In this document: one piece after another, positions 32,295 through 42,547 of the stretch
Layout: the number at the start of each line of letters is the position of its first letter
Position numbering within the stretch: the stretch's first letter is position 1
From: Dipteronia dyeriana
Lineage: Eukaryota > Streptophyta > Magnoliopsida > Sapindales > Sapindaceae
Direction: 5' to 3'
NCBI GenBank assembly: GCA_032871835.1
Contig: CM065299.1
Coordinates: 27,421,074 to 27,485,073 of the forward strand
Length of the DNA stretch: 64,000 bases
The notes under the pieces: generated by a model
What the model was told of the DNA's origin: nothing
Database searches by the model: none
The model's input: only the letters and a program-made list of their open reading frames with translations
Program-made: the position numbers and the translations under genes

Positions 32295-32775
32295 ACTCTA
32301 TAACAAATGTGTCATATCTCTTATCCCCATATTCTCTAGGTGCCTATCAAAACTCTTTTGTGGAAGAGCCTTTGTGAAGGGATCCGCTAGATTTTCTATT
32401 GACGCGATATTGGTTATCGTCACGTCTTCCATATGCATAATTTCCCTTAAAAGATGATACTTTCTTTCAATGTGTTTCCCTCTCTTATGACTTCTTGGTT
32501 CTCTCGAATTAGCCACTGTTCAACTATTGTCACAATAGATAGTGATCCACTTATTTACATCAGGAACCACTTCCAAGTCAATAAAGAATTGGAGGAGCCA
32601 GACAACCTCTTTAGCAGCTTTGCATGTGGCAACATACTTAGCTTTTATGGTAGAATTAGCAATACAAGATTGCTTGATACTCCTCTATATGAATGTCCCT
32701 CATCCAAGTGTAAACACAGATCCTGATGTTGATCTTCTGTAGTCAGAATTCGATTGGAAATTGGAATCTGTATAC
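32295..32775 (-). pseudogene. Copia RNase H C-terminal fragment
   Basis: Reading from about 32,770 on the minus strand: FQSNSDYRRSTSGSVFTLG, a degenerate AKYVATCKAAKEVVWLL block, TIYCDNS, then the frame 32,298-32,516 with SHKRGKHIERKYHLLRE and NLADPFTKALPQK. This is the standard end of copia Pol. The rest of the element upstream (RT, integrase, gag, 5' LTR) is missing; the next sequence is LINE. Confidence 0.85.
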
Positions 32776-32779
32776 CTAA

Positions 32780-33560
32780 CAGGGATTAAATCCCTCTAGA
32801 GTATACAAGCATATAATCTCTCGTAACCACTTTTAAACGAATACGAGCCCATTTTCTCAAAATCCCAAATGAGAGAATCTCTATGGTAAGAGGATAATCA
32901 TGGAATGCTTAAAATACTATCCGTATCTTCGGGGAAAAAAAATTCTGAATCAGCTCCTCATTCCACATGCCAGATGATGTTTTAAGATCCTTCATCTTCA
33001 CAGCCACGCCTAAAACAAGAGGAGAAAACACCCTACAAATAGAAGGCCTCAGGATCTAACGGTCATTATAAATCGAAATGGAGTCGCCAGACCCAACACA
33101 CCATCTAACACCAGCCGTAAGGAGTTCTCTCCCTCTTAAAAGACTCATTCAGAAGTATGAGCTCGATGACCCACACTCGGCTTGTAAAAAATGGAACTCT
33201 AGAGAGTCCGGCCTCTGAATCAACCTCTAGCATTGCTTTGCAAAGGTCATGGAACCCCAGGCCCTTCATATCCGTACTTTGACATAGTTTACGCCACGAA
33301 CACCAGTGGATTTGATGAGAGCCACTAAAACCTTGCACACATCCGATGAAGATCCAGCACTAGGGATTTCAGAAGCCTAAACAAGGACATAAAGTAGGTT
33401 GGAATCGATTGAATCACCGCCTTTACAAGAATCTCTTTCCCACTAACCTAAAAAACCTTATTCTGCCAGCCCTGAACTCTCTCTCACACATGGTTTCTGA
33501 TACTAGCAAAAAGATCCTTCTTATTTTTTCCTACAAAGCTTGGAAGGCTATTATACTAGC
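32780..33560 (-). pseudogene. LINE reverse transcriptase C-terminal region, decayed
   Basis: On the minus strand: a CSWRKLCQSTDMKGLGFHDL block with Trp and Gly residues placed as in plant LINEs, then SRVPFFTSRVWVIELILLN, GRELLTAGVRWCVGSGDSIS, IYNDR...LRPSI and MWNEELIQNFF. Together with 29,236-29,912 this gives a LINE in correct order (RT C-term, RNase H, A tail) with part of the zf-RVT region lost. Its 5' limit at about 33,560 abuts the SIRE-like LTR remnant. Confidence 0.75.
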
Positions 33561-33893
33561 TTAAAGCACAAGCATGATGAACTAGGTTCACTTATACCGG
33601 GATTAGGTAGTGGTGGAGGATTAAATCGGAATTAGGTTGTAATTCCTTTATCATTAGTGGATTCGAGGTTCTAGTGTGGCGCACTCATCAGCCCGTGGTT
33701 TTTCCCATTTGGAGGGTTTCCACGTATATCTCAAGTGTTTTTACTATTTCTGCATATATTACACTTGTGGTATCTTTGTAACTAGATAGGGGTATTTTCG
33801 TCAACTTGACTCTTAATGAAAATTGGGTAAAAGTTAATTAAAATCTATTCACCCCCCTATAGATTAGTATTACACACCATAATATTTGTTTTA
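33560..33893 (+). mobile_element. 5' LTR remnant (U5) of the SIRE-like copia element
   Basis: The words 'gtggtttttcccatttggagg', 'ttccacgtatatctcaagtg' and 'ctattcacccccctatag' directly precede the primer-binding site. The same words occur near the end of the complete solo LTR at 47,802-49,366. U3 and R have been lost, probably by deletion at the LINE junction. Confidence 0.75.
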
Positions 33894-33895
33894 AT

Positions 33896-33910
33896 TGGTA
33901 TCAGAGCAGG
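33896..33910 (+). promoter_or_regulatory. Primer-binding site for initiator tRNA-Met
   Basis: TGGTATCAGAGCAGG is the classical copia primer-binding site, complementary to the 3' end of initiator methionine tRNA. It lies 2 bp after the LTR end and about 105 bp before the gag start. Confidence 0.9.
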
Positions 33911-34014
33911 TTCCATACATAGGTGATCTTTGCTCATTTTGGTGTGTGTTGCATTTTGTTTGTTTGTATTGACCATTCATACACTTGCATTCATATCATT
34001 CATTCATAAACACA

Positions 34015-35238
34015 ATGAGTGGAAATGGTGGCAATGAGGGAGCTTCCAGCACTAGACCTCCACTCCTCACCGGGTTGAGTTATGCCTCTTGGAAAGGCAA
34101 GATAGAGTCGTACATATGCCAAATTCATGACAGGGCATGGATGGCGATTGAAGATGGCTTCACTCCACCCATGATGACTCCCGCAGATAGAGGAGATGAT
34201 GTACTTAAACCAAAGGCTCAGTGGAATACACAAAAGTGTGAGGCTTCAAAGTGGAATAGGAAGGCAATGCATGCCATCCTTTGTGCAATGGATGATAACC
34301 AATACAAGTTGGTTCAAAACACTAGGATAGCTAAGGAAGCATTGGACATCCTAGAATTTGCACATAAGGGAACCGACGTGGTTAAGGAATCGAAGCTTCA
34401 AGTTCTCCAAACGCAATTCGAATTGCTCAAGATGGATGCGAACGAGTGCTTCAATGATTTTGAAATAAGGTTGATGGACATTGTGCACCAAAGTCATCAA
34501 CTTGGTGATCCTTATTCGGATAGAAAGATCAAACAGAAGATTATGAGAACTCTACCCGATAGGTTTGAGTCTAAGGTGACGGCTTTGGAAGAAAATAGTG
34601 GTTATAAGAACATGAAGCCAAGTGAAGTGATTGAGAGGCTTCTAGCATATGAATCTAGGAAATGTCCTAACCCTACACCATCTAAGAAGCAAAAGGATAT
34701 TGCTTTGAAAGCCTCCAAAGTTGAGAAGGAGGAATGTGATGACTCGGATGAAGAGATGGCCTTGCTAATGAGGAAGTTCAAGAAATTCTACAAGTCCGAG
34801 AAGAAAGGCTTTGGATCCAAGGGTCAAGACTTGAAGAAAAAGTCTCTCTTTAAGAAGTTTGAGCCTAGGCAAGAGAAGATTGAGAAGAAAAGAGTTCAAT
34901 GCTATGAATGTGGTGGAATAGGTCACTTTACCCCGGAATGTGCAAATCACAAGAACAATAAGAAGGGAAAAGTGATAGCTGCCACATGGAGTGAAAGTGA
35001 TGACTCTAATGAAGGAGATGAGTCTTCGGATGATGAAGAACTCATGGCTAACTTCATAACATTTGCATCCTCTTCTTCACATCCTCTCTTAGGAGCAAAG
35101 ATGCTAGTGAAGAAGAGAATGATAGTCAAGAGGGAGACTATTCAAGTGATGATGGATCTTTATCACAAACCACAAATGGAAGTGTGGATAGGATGGATCT
35201 CAAGGACTACATGGCCAAGTTTGAGAGCTCAAGATTAA
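34015..35238 (+). pseudogene. SIRE-like copia Gag
   Basis: The frame has 407 codons from ATG 34,015, which follows the PBS at the right distance; no stop occurs before the frameshift. The order is a Gag domain (LTGLSYASWKGKIESYI to about residue 230, with QTQFELLKMDANE and IMRTLPDRFESKV), a Lys-rich stretch, a zinc knuckle CYECGGIGHFTPEC (about residue 300), then Ser/Asp/Glu-rich acidic blocks. At about 35,090 the true frame shifts: the acidic region continues one frame over (SEEENDSQEGDYSSDDGS). The C-terminal 45 codons of this frame are therefore not native. Confidence 0.85.
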
Positions 35239-36537
35239 AGAACAAGAATGAAATCAAGAGATTAAAAGAATAAAATCTAGATCTCTCAACTCAAGTTGAC
35301 CAACTAAATGAAGAGTTAGAAGATCTAAGAGGAGTGAAGAAGGGTTGAAGAAAGAGCTTGAAGATGCTAGAGAGTTGTTGGCCAAGATGAACTCTAGCAC
35401 AAAGAAACTTGACCACATGCTAGATGTTGGAAAGAGGCCAAAATGACAAGAAGGGCTTGGGTTTGAAGATGACAAGATGTCCTCCATTCCAAGCAAGACC
35501 ATTTTTGTAAGAAGCATAAACTTCAATAGGTCCTCTCCTCATCAAACTCCTAGGAAGAAGCTTGATCTAGGAGAATGTTCAAAAAGTGCTAAAGTGAAGG
35601 TGGCACCAAGAAGCCCACCTCAAGTTCATCCTACAAAGGCTCCTCAAGTTAACCTCTCTCATCCAAAAGCTCATAAAAGGAAATCACCTATCATGCAAGA
35701 TCAACCAAGCAATCAAGTCTTGCTAAACAACAAAGAAGGAAAGCTCCTCAACAACAAGCAAGACAACCACAAAGACATGGGAATGCTCCAATGCATCCTT
35801 AAGGATATGGTATAATTCCTAACTTCTTACCTACATGTCATTTTTCTGGTATTGATGGTCACATTAAACCAAATTGCTTTAGATATATCAAATTGTGTAG
35901 GATTGAAAGCATGATAGAAAAGAAAAAGGCTAGAGCCATGAAGCATGATCCTAGGAAATCTAGAGCCATGATGCATGATCCTAAGAAACCTAGAGCCATG
36001 ATGCATGTCACTAGGAAGAGTGGAATACCTTTGCATGATCCTAGGACATTTAGAGCCCATGTATCATTTACCACTAGGAAGAAAAGTACTGCACCTAGGT
36101 GGATTAGAAAGGATGAACACATTTGCCATGTTACATAAATTGCCTTGAAAGCTCATTCATGTGATTTTTGGTATTTGGATAGTGGGTGCTCTAGGCACAT
36201 GACTGGAAATAAGAGTTTCTTTGAGACTATTGTGATGGATGAGGGAGGAAATGTCACCTTTGGTGATGGATCCAAAAAGAAGGTCAAAGGAAATGGAACC
36301 ATTTTCATTCCCGGATTACCTTCTTTGTCCAATGCTTTGTATGTTGATGGCCTAAAAGCCAATTTGATAAGCATTTCACATCTTAGTGATGATGGACTCT
36401 CCGTATTGTTTAGGAAAAATGATTGCTCTATCCTATTGCCCAATGGACAAACCTTGTTAAAAGGTATGAGGTCTAGTGACAATTGTTATTGTCTTGAGGC
36501 TAGAAGTGTGTTTTGTAATGTGTCCAAGGATGAATGA
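35100..36537 (+). pseudogene. SIRE-like Gag coiled coil, second zinc knuckle and protease
   Basis: After the frameshift come a coiled coil (LKKELEDARELLAKMNSSTKKLD, about 35,340-35,420) with two stops, a Pro/Lys-rich linker (35,477-35,815), and a second knuckle CHFSGIDGHIKPNC (about 35,838). Next are four 10-residue repeats (35,935-36,054) and the retropepsin motif YLDSGCSRHMTG (about 36,175) with ANLISISHLSDDGLSV downstream. Protease and integrase are separated by a stop at 36,535-36,537. Confidence 0.8.
35935..36054 (+). repeat. Four in-frame 30-bp (10-residue) repeats
   Basis: The units AMKHDPRKSR, AMMHDPKKPR, AMMHVTRKSG and IPLHDPRTFR lie between the second zinc knuckle and the protease. 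The period is exactly 30 bp with no frame change. Confidence 0.85.
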
Positions 36538-37532
36538 ATAGAGTTATGGCATGAAAGACTTGGTCACATGAACTTTAGGGATCTAAATTTTTTAGATAAG
36601 TTCAATGTTATACGAGGCCTTCCCAAGCTTGGGAAAAGGTTAATGGTGTTTGTGGACCTTGCCAACAAGGGAAGCAAACCAAGAGTATGCATAAAAAGGG
36701 CAAATATATTACCACCAAGGAACCTCTAGAGCTTCTCCACATGGATCTTATGGGTCCTATGCAAACCGAGAGTTTAGGTGGAAAGAGATATATTTTTGTG
36801 TGTGTAGATGACTTCTCTAGGTACACATGGACCTATTTCCTTAGAGAAAAATCTGAAACTTTTGATAAGTTTAAAATGCTTTGCTCTAAAATTCAAAATG
36901 AAATGAACTCCAAGATTAAAGGCATTAAGAGAATTAGGAGTGACCATGGGAAGGAATTTGAGAATGCCCATTTTGAAAACTTTTGCAATAGTCTAGGCAT
37001 TTCTCATGAGTTTTCGGCTCGTAGGACACCTCAACAAAATGGAGTTGTTGAGAGGAAGAATAGAGTTTTTTAAGAAATGGCCCATGTGATGTTGCTTAGC
37101 AACAATGTCCCTAGGAATCTTTGAGCCGAGGTCGTTAATACGGCTTGCTACATAGGAAATAGAGTCTTCCTTAGGCCACACACTAGGCAAACCTCTTATG
37201 AGTTATGGAAAGGTAGGAAGCCAAATGTTAGCTACTTCCACACTTTTGGAAGCAAATGCTACATTTTGAATGACCGTGATCAACTTGGCAAATTTGATGC
37301 TAAGAGTGATGAGGGTATCTTCATTGACTATGCCTTGAATAGTAGAGCCTATAGACTTTTTAATCTAAGAACTAGGACCGTAATGGAATCATCTAATGTT
37401 GTCATTGATTATACTAGGCTCAAAACTAATGACCATGAGGAGGAGGTAGATTTAGTTGATGACTCCCCTTTGAAGAAAGTAGTTGATATCTCTAATGTTG
37501 AAAAGGTTAATCTTGATGATGACATAGCATAA
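36538..37532 (+). pseudogene. SIRE-like copia integrase, decayed
   Basis: The zinc-binding domain starts ELWHERLGHMNFRDL and finishes, after a frameshift near 36,640, with a C-x2-C block (CGPCQQGK). The core has catalytic Asp in LLHMDLMGPMQ, Asp in RSDHGKEFEN, and Glu in QQNGVVERKNR. Stops follow at about 37,071 and 37,122. The C-terminal part shows GKFDAKSDEGIFIDYALNSR (normally a Gly/Tyr-containing block), followed by an acidic tail. Confidence 0.85.
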
Positions 37533-37553
37533 CTTAGTGATAGGATTCCTCAC

Positions 37554-39217
37554 TTGAACTCAAAAGAACCTGCTCCATGGGTTAGGAAACTTCATGACAA
37601 AGATGACATTATTAGTGAAGTTAGTGAGGGTGTTAGGACTAGGCGTCAAATGGCTAATCTTATTAGCTACACTTGCTACACCTCTCAAATAGAACCCAAG
37701 AAAATTGATGAAGCCTTAAAAGATGAATTTTGGGTTCTTGCTATGCAAGAAGAGCTCAACCAATTTGAAAGGAATAAGGTTTGGACTCTAGTTCCTAGGC
37801 CTAAGAACACCAATGTGATAGGCACCAAATGGGTATATAGGAACAAATCCGATGAGGATGGCAACATTGTGAGAAACAAGGCTAGGTTGTAGCACAAGGA
37901 TACTCTCAAATTGAGAGTATTGACTTTGAGGAGACATTTGCTCCCGTTGCTAGGATTGAGTCCATTAGGCTTATTTTATCCATTTCTTGTTTACACAAGT
38001 TCAAGTTATATCAAATGGATGTTAAAAGTGTCTTCCTCAATGGCTTCTTGCACGAGGAAGTATTTGTTGAGCAACCCAAAGGGTTTGTAGATCCTTACTA
38101 CCCTAATCATGTCTATCATCTCAAGAAAGCTTTATATGGGTTGAAACGAGCACCAAGGGCTTGGTATGAGCATCTCACCCAATATCTCTTAGACAATGGT
38201 TACACTAGGGGTAGTGTTGACAAGACTCTATTCATCAAGAAAAACAAAGATGAGCTCTTTATAGCTCAAATCAATGTTGATGATATAGTCTTTGGCTCCA
38301 CCAATGACACCAAAGTTCAACAATTTGTTGATGTCATGTCTCATGAATTTGAGATGAGTCTTGTTGGTGAGTTGAGTTACTTTCTAGGTTTACAAATTAA
38401 GCAAATGGATGATGGGATTTTCATATCTCAAGCTAAGTATGCCAAAAACCTAGTAAAGAAATTTGGCCTTGAAAGTGCCAAACATTGTGATACACCCATG
38501 AGTACCACTTTGAAGCTAAGCAAGGATGCTAGTGGTAAAAGTGTGGACCAAACTTTATATCGTGGCATGATTGGTAGCTTGCTCTATTTGACCGCAAGTA
38601 GGCCCGATATCTCCTTTAGTATGGGTGTGTGTGCTAGGTACCAAGCGGATCCTAAGGAGTCCCATCTCTCTTCTGTTAAGAGAATCATTCGATATGTGAA
38701 TGGGACATCCAACTATGGGATTTTGTACTCTTTTGACACTAATGCTAGTCTCGTAGGCTTTATTGATGCAGATTAGGCAGGAAATTGTGATGATAGGAAA
38801 AGTACATCGGGCGATTGCTTTTTCCTTGGGAACAACCTTGTCTCTTGGTTTTGCAAGAAGCAAAATTAGATTTCCTTATCCACGGTTGAGGCTGAATATA
38901 TTGCTGCTGGGAATGGATGCACACAACTCCTTTGGATGAAGCAAATGCTAGTCAACTATGAATTCAATAAAGGTACTCTTACTCTCTTTTGTGATAACAT
39001 GAGTGCAATTAACATTTCAAAGAATCCAGTTCAGCATTCTAGGACTAAGCATATTGACATCCGTCATCATTTCATTAGAGAACTAGTTGAGAGCAAATGC
39101 ATTGTACTTGAGCATGTAGGTACCAATAATCAACTAGCGGATCTATTTACTAAACCCTTAGATGCTACTAGATTCAAGACTCTTAATAGATCTATTGGGA
39201 TTTGTTTAATGGAGTGA
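37554..39217 (+). pseudogene. SIRE-like copia reverse transcriptase and RNase H, decayed
   Basis: RT begins with EALKDEFWVLAMQEELNQF and WTLVPRPKNTNVIGTKWVY. A stop and frameshift occur around 37,890-37,920, then the frame 38,015-38,776 carries MDVKSVFLNG, YGLKRAPRAWYE and the catalytic region NVDDIVFGS (38,273 on; the first residue is usually Tyr). LSYFLGLQIKQ and GSLLYLTASRPDI follow. RNase H reads FIDAD, a TAG where Trp is usual, then RKSTSGDCFFLG, EAEYIAAG, CDNMSAI, HIDIRHHFIRE and NNQLADLFTKPLD. The downstream stop at 39,215 is the natural Pol end. Confidence 0.9.
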
Positions 39218-40490
39218 TGTGTTGTGGATGGGGAACTCAAGCAAAGAGAGCTATTGTATACTTGTTGCATGCAAATTTTTCTTAATTATGTTTATGCCTC
39301 TTTATTGATTGCTTGAGTAGCTTGGTTGCACTTATTATAGTATATTGTATTTTCTTCAATAAGTGTGAACTTTGTTTTGATTACAATCCATGTCATATTT
39401 ATGTTCAAACATGCATTTTTGGACTAGGAGATCTACATAGGAAGTACATATTGAATGACCTATAATTATCTCCATGACATGATGATTCTTTAATGACATG
39501 CTAATGAAAAATGATAAAGCATGAAATGTTGATTGCAATTGTTGAATGTAAAATTTTGTGTGAAAAGAAGCTAGTGAGACTAAAATGTTGCATCAATGTC
39601 TCTCTTTATTTTTTAGTTGTACATGGCTACTATCATACGAGTATCCTCCTGAAAAAATCAAATAGGGTGCAAAGTTGCTCATGCCATGTTTAGCTTATAA
39701 AGTTGAATATAGTGCCATTAAAACTTGATATCTATAAAAATTCTATATCCTTGCTTCTCTCATGACAAATGGTGAAATTGGTTTGAATTATATTGGAAAC
39801 CTTTGTCATTTGCTTTTCCAAATACCATTGTTTTTGGACTTGAATGCAACATGTCTTGTATGCAAAGCATTTTTTGATTCACACATTGTCTTCAAATAAA
39901 TCTCCTTGTGTCTCTCCTATCAATTGAGATTGTATAAATGTGGTTTATATAATTATGTAACAATCTTGTATGCTCTTTTCTTTCCTTGCCTTGAGTGACC
40001 CGGTTGGGAACTTCTCATTTGCCTATCTCATGACAAAAAGGGGGAGTAGCATTGACCTAGCATTGTGATGTTAAGGGAGTAGCATGTGTTGACTTTATGT
40101 GTTGGTAGCATGTGTTGGCTTTGAGGGGGAGCATTGCATTTCATGAGTGTGCTTTGAGGGGGATCATTGCATTGCATGAGTGTACTTGTTTGAGGGTAGA
40201 TTACATGTAGGGGGAGTAACCCGTCGATGGGGAGCATTTCATTTTATCACAATCATATTTCTAAATGCAAATGCTTTTGTTTTATATTCACTTGATCATC
40301 TCACATGCACTTGGTTTGGAAAGAGTATGTGTGCTTGCCTTGTGTGTAGGGTTGATAGTTCTACAAGAGATTGAAGACTTGAAGTTTTTTTTTTTTTATG
40401 TTTATCTCTTTGTAATGTAGAATATCTTCCCGGTGTTTTTCTATTTTGTGAGGATCAATGTGAGTAGTGGTTTTGTCACGAAATAGCCAA
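39218..40490 (+). other. Non-coding 3' internal region of the SIRE-like element
   Basis: No ORF of note is present. Several purine runs resembling polypurine tracts occur: AAAAAGGGGGAGTAGC at about 40,035, GAGGGGGAGC near 40,123, GAGGGGGATC near 40,158, and TAGGGGGAGT near 40,208. The region in between is made of repeated 'agcattgcat' and 'gtagcatgtgttg' words. SIRE relatives often have an extra ORF here; none is recognisable in this copy. Confidence 0.55.
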
Positions 40491-40502
40491 AAGGGGAGAT
40501 TG
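40491..40502 (+). promoter_or_regulatory. Polypurine tract at the 3' LTR
   Basis: CAAAAGGGGAGAT directly precedes TGAAAAGTCC, the start of the 3' LTR. It is the last and best placed of several purine runs. Confidence 0.7.
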
Positions 40503-41166
40503 AAAAGTCCTTATTTGTTGATTGGCTTATTTTGTGAACAACCACATTGTTGGGGTTCATGTACGGGTAGCTTAGGCTCTCAAGACCTCAAGAGGAGAAG
40601 CATCAAAGGTAAAATTCTTATGCTTACTTACTTTGAAGAGATAGTTGCACACACTCACATATTCATGCATAACTGTTGATCTTATATGTTGAGTGTTTTC
40701 TTGTGTGCATTTTAGTTTAAATGACTCTTTTTGACCTATTTGCATCTTGCTATGAAAGTTGTATGTTATGCTAGGCATAAAAATAGGATGCAATTTCATC
40801 ACTCTTGAACTTATTGTTTTGTGCATTTTAGTGTTGGAAAAATAGGCATTGCGCTGGTGGTGCGCTACTCGACCAGCACAACTTTCATAGTGGACTGTCG
40901 CTAGTGTTGCGCCACTAAGTTGAGCTGCTGTACCCACGAGTAGTTGAAAAATATGGGCGTGCGCTGGTGGTGCGCCACTCGTCTAGCATAGCCTCACCAA
41001 CGCAAACATCTCAGAGAATATCCGCTTGTGTTGCGCTACTGGGATACGCCACTCGTCCAGCGCCTGTTTAAAAAATAGGTTGTGCGTTACTCGACCAACG
41101 CACGTCACCAGCGCATGCAGAGGAAGCTGGAACATTTTTTCCAAAACGACCTTACTTTGATTGGAT

Positions 41167-41168
<2 letters not shown>

Positions 41169-41212
<44 letters not shown>
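41169..41212. repeat. (TA)n microsatellite at the LTR TATA position
   Basis: About 22 uninterrupted TA units sit between the GC-rich U3 repeats and the presumed transcription start. Confidence 0.95.
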
Positions 41213-41213
<1 letters not shown>

Positions 41214-41506
41214 CTCAATGCCTTAAGGTCGTGTATGAGTTCAGAATATCACATTTCTTCCTTAGAACACATTTCAAAGGAAAAACACTTCCAAGAACTA
41301 ATTTTTAATCACTCAAGCATTCCCATAAGCATTAAATCTTCATCTTGCATCATCTAAGTTCATTTAGAGTGCATCAATGGATAAGGCTGCTTCATCACAT
41401 CTTGTTTGGTAAGTTCTTCACTATCTTCTTACAAGTTAAGTGTTTTGTTTACTAAACCATCTCTTTAATTAATTGTATTCTCTTAGAATATTTTTAGATA
41501 CAAATT

Positions 41507-41604
41507 AGAGATTGTTGTGATGGCATGATTGAGTGTTGTATTGTGATAGCTTCATAGAGATTGTTGTGATGGCATGATTGAGTGTTGTATTGTGATAGCT
41601 TCAT
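41507..41604. repeat. Exact-looking tandem duplication, period 49 bp
   Basis: The block AGAGATTGTTGTGATGGC... ending GTGATAGCTTCAT occurs twice without a gap (41,507-41,555 and 41,556-41,604). Confidence 0.9.
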
Positions 41605-41647
41605 AGGATTGATTGATCTATGATTGAGTGTTGTATTCTTAACTACA

Positions 41648-42547
41648 ATTAATTAGGAGTCTTGGTGTTAGGATAGAATTCCTTTTTGAAAAGGATTCTT
41701 AACTACCAAGTAATCCTTCTCAGGAAAAGAATAAACTCTCATAATCTAAATCAATGATAAATTCGGCCAGCCCATATGGATATAGGAGAAGTTAGATTTC
41801 CTTTTAGATATGGATTCTTAACTACCAAATAAATCCACCTAAGGAAAGGATTCTTGCCAACCAAGTAAATCCTTCTTAGGAAAGGATTTATGATCCTATA
41901 TATATGTGTGTGTGTGATTTTCGGCCAGCCTTAAGAATTCTATGATGAAAATTTCGGCCATGCCTAGGTAATTTTCAAGAGAGAATTTGGCATAACAAGA
42001 GAGAATTTTGAGGGAGAAAAATTACTTTTTGCTCTAGACAAAATTCAATCAACTCATTGAAAAAGGGTGTAGAATTCGGCCAAGGAGAAAAGAGAAAAAA
42101 AGAACGTTTTTGTTTTCAATAGTACACTAGTATCCTTTACATCAAAAGAGTTTTGTGTACAACATCGAATCAAGGTTCACGCGAGTTTCAATCAAATTGA
42201 TTGATAATTCACAAGTGGCCGGACGTTATTGATTTTTCTCTTGGAGGATATTTGTAACTAACAACGAAATAGATTTTGTTTGTTTCCATCCTCAGGTATA
42301 CAATTTAAAGAAAGGGAGCCCACACTCCTAGGTTATTCATGTTCGTGATTGGATTGAAAGATATTGCGGAATCAATTCGGCGCTTGTTCAATCGTCACGA
42401 GAAAAAGGTACGACACTTTTTATATACGTCAATTAATCTAGGGTTAAGGTTCTCTTTGCATAATGGGAATTTTTTTTTATTTATATGTAAACCCTAATTT
42501 TGTTTTTAGCACGCTTCCGTTGCGTTTTGAACCCATTTTTCCCTACA
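41648..42547 (+). mobile_element. Copia LTR fragment (R-U5 side), same family as 29,913-32,283
   Basis: The order of words matches the reverse complement of 29,913-30,780: 'aggagtcttggtgt', 'accaagtaaatcc', 'aattcggcca', 'ttcacgcgagtttcaatcaa', 'tcgtcacgagaaaaa', ending CCCTACA at 42,547. The start is truncated at about 41,648. It is the opposite orientation to the 30 kb copy. Confidence 0.8.

Larger units (their letters stand above)
40503..41640 (+). mobile_element. 3' LTR (U3-R part) of the SIRE-like copia element
   Basis: It starts TGAAAAGTCCTTATTTG. U3 ends in a GC-rich zone (40,848-41,125) with repeated GCGCTGG / GTGCGC(T/C)ACTCG words, followed by a (TA)22 tract at the TATA position and an R region. 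The right side is cut at about 41,640 by a fragment of another copia LTR, so U5 is missing. The plan is the same as in the solo LTR at 47,802. Confidence 0.75.
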
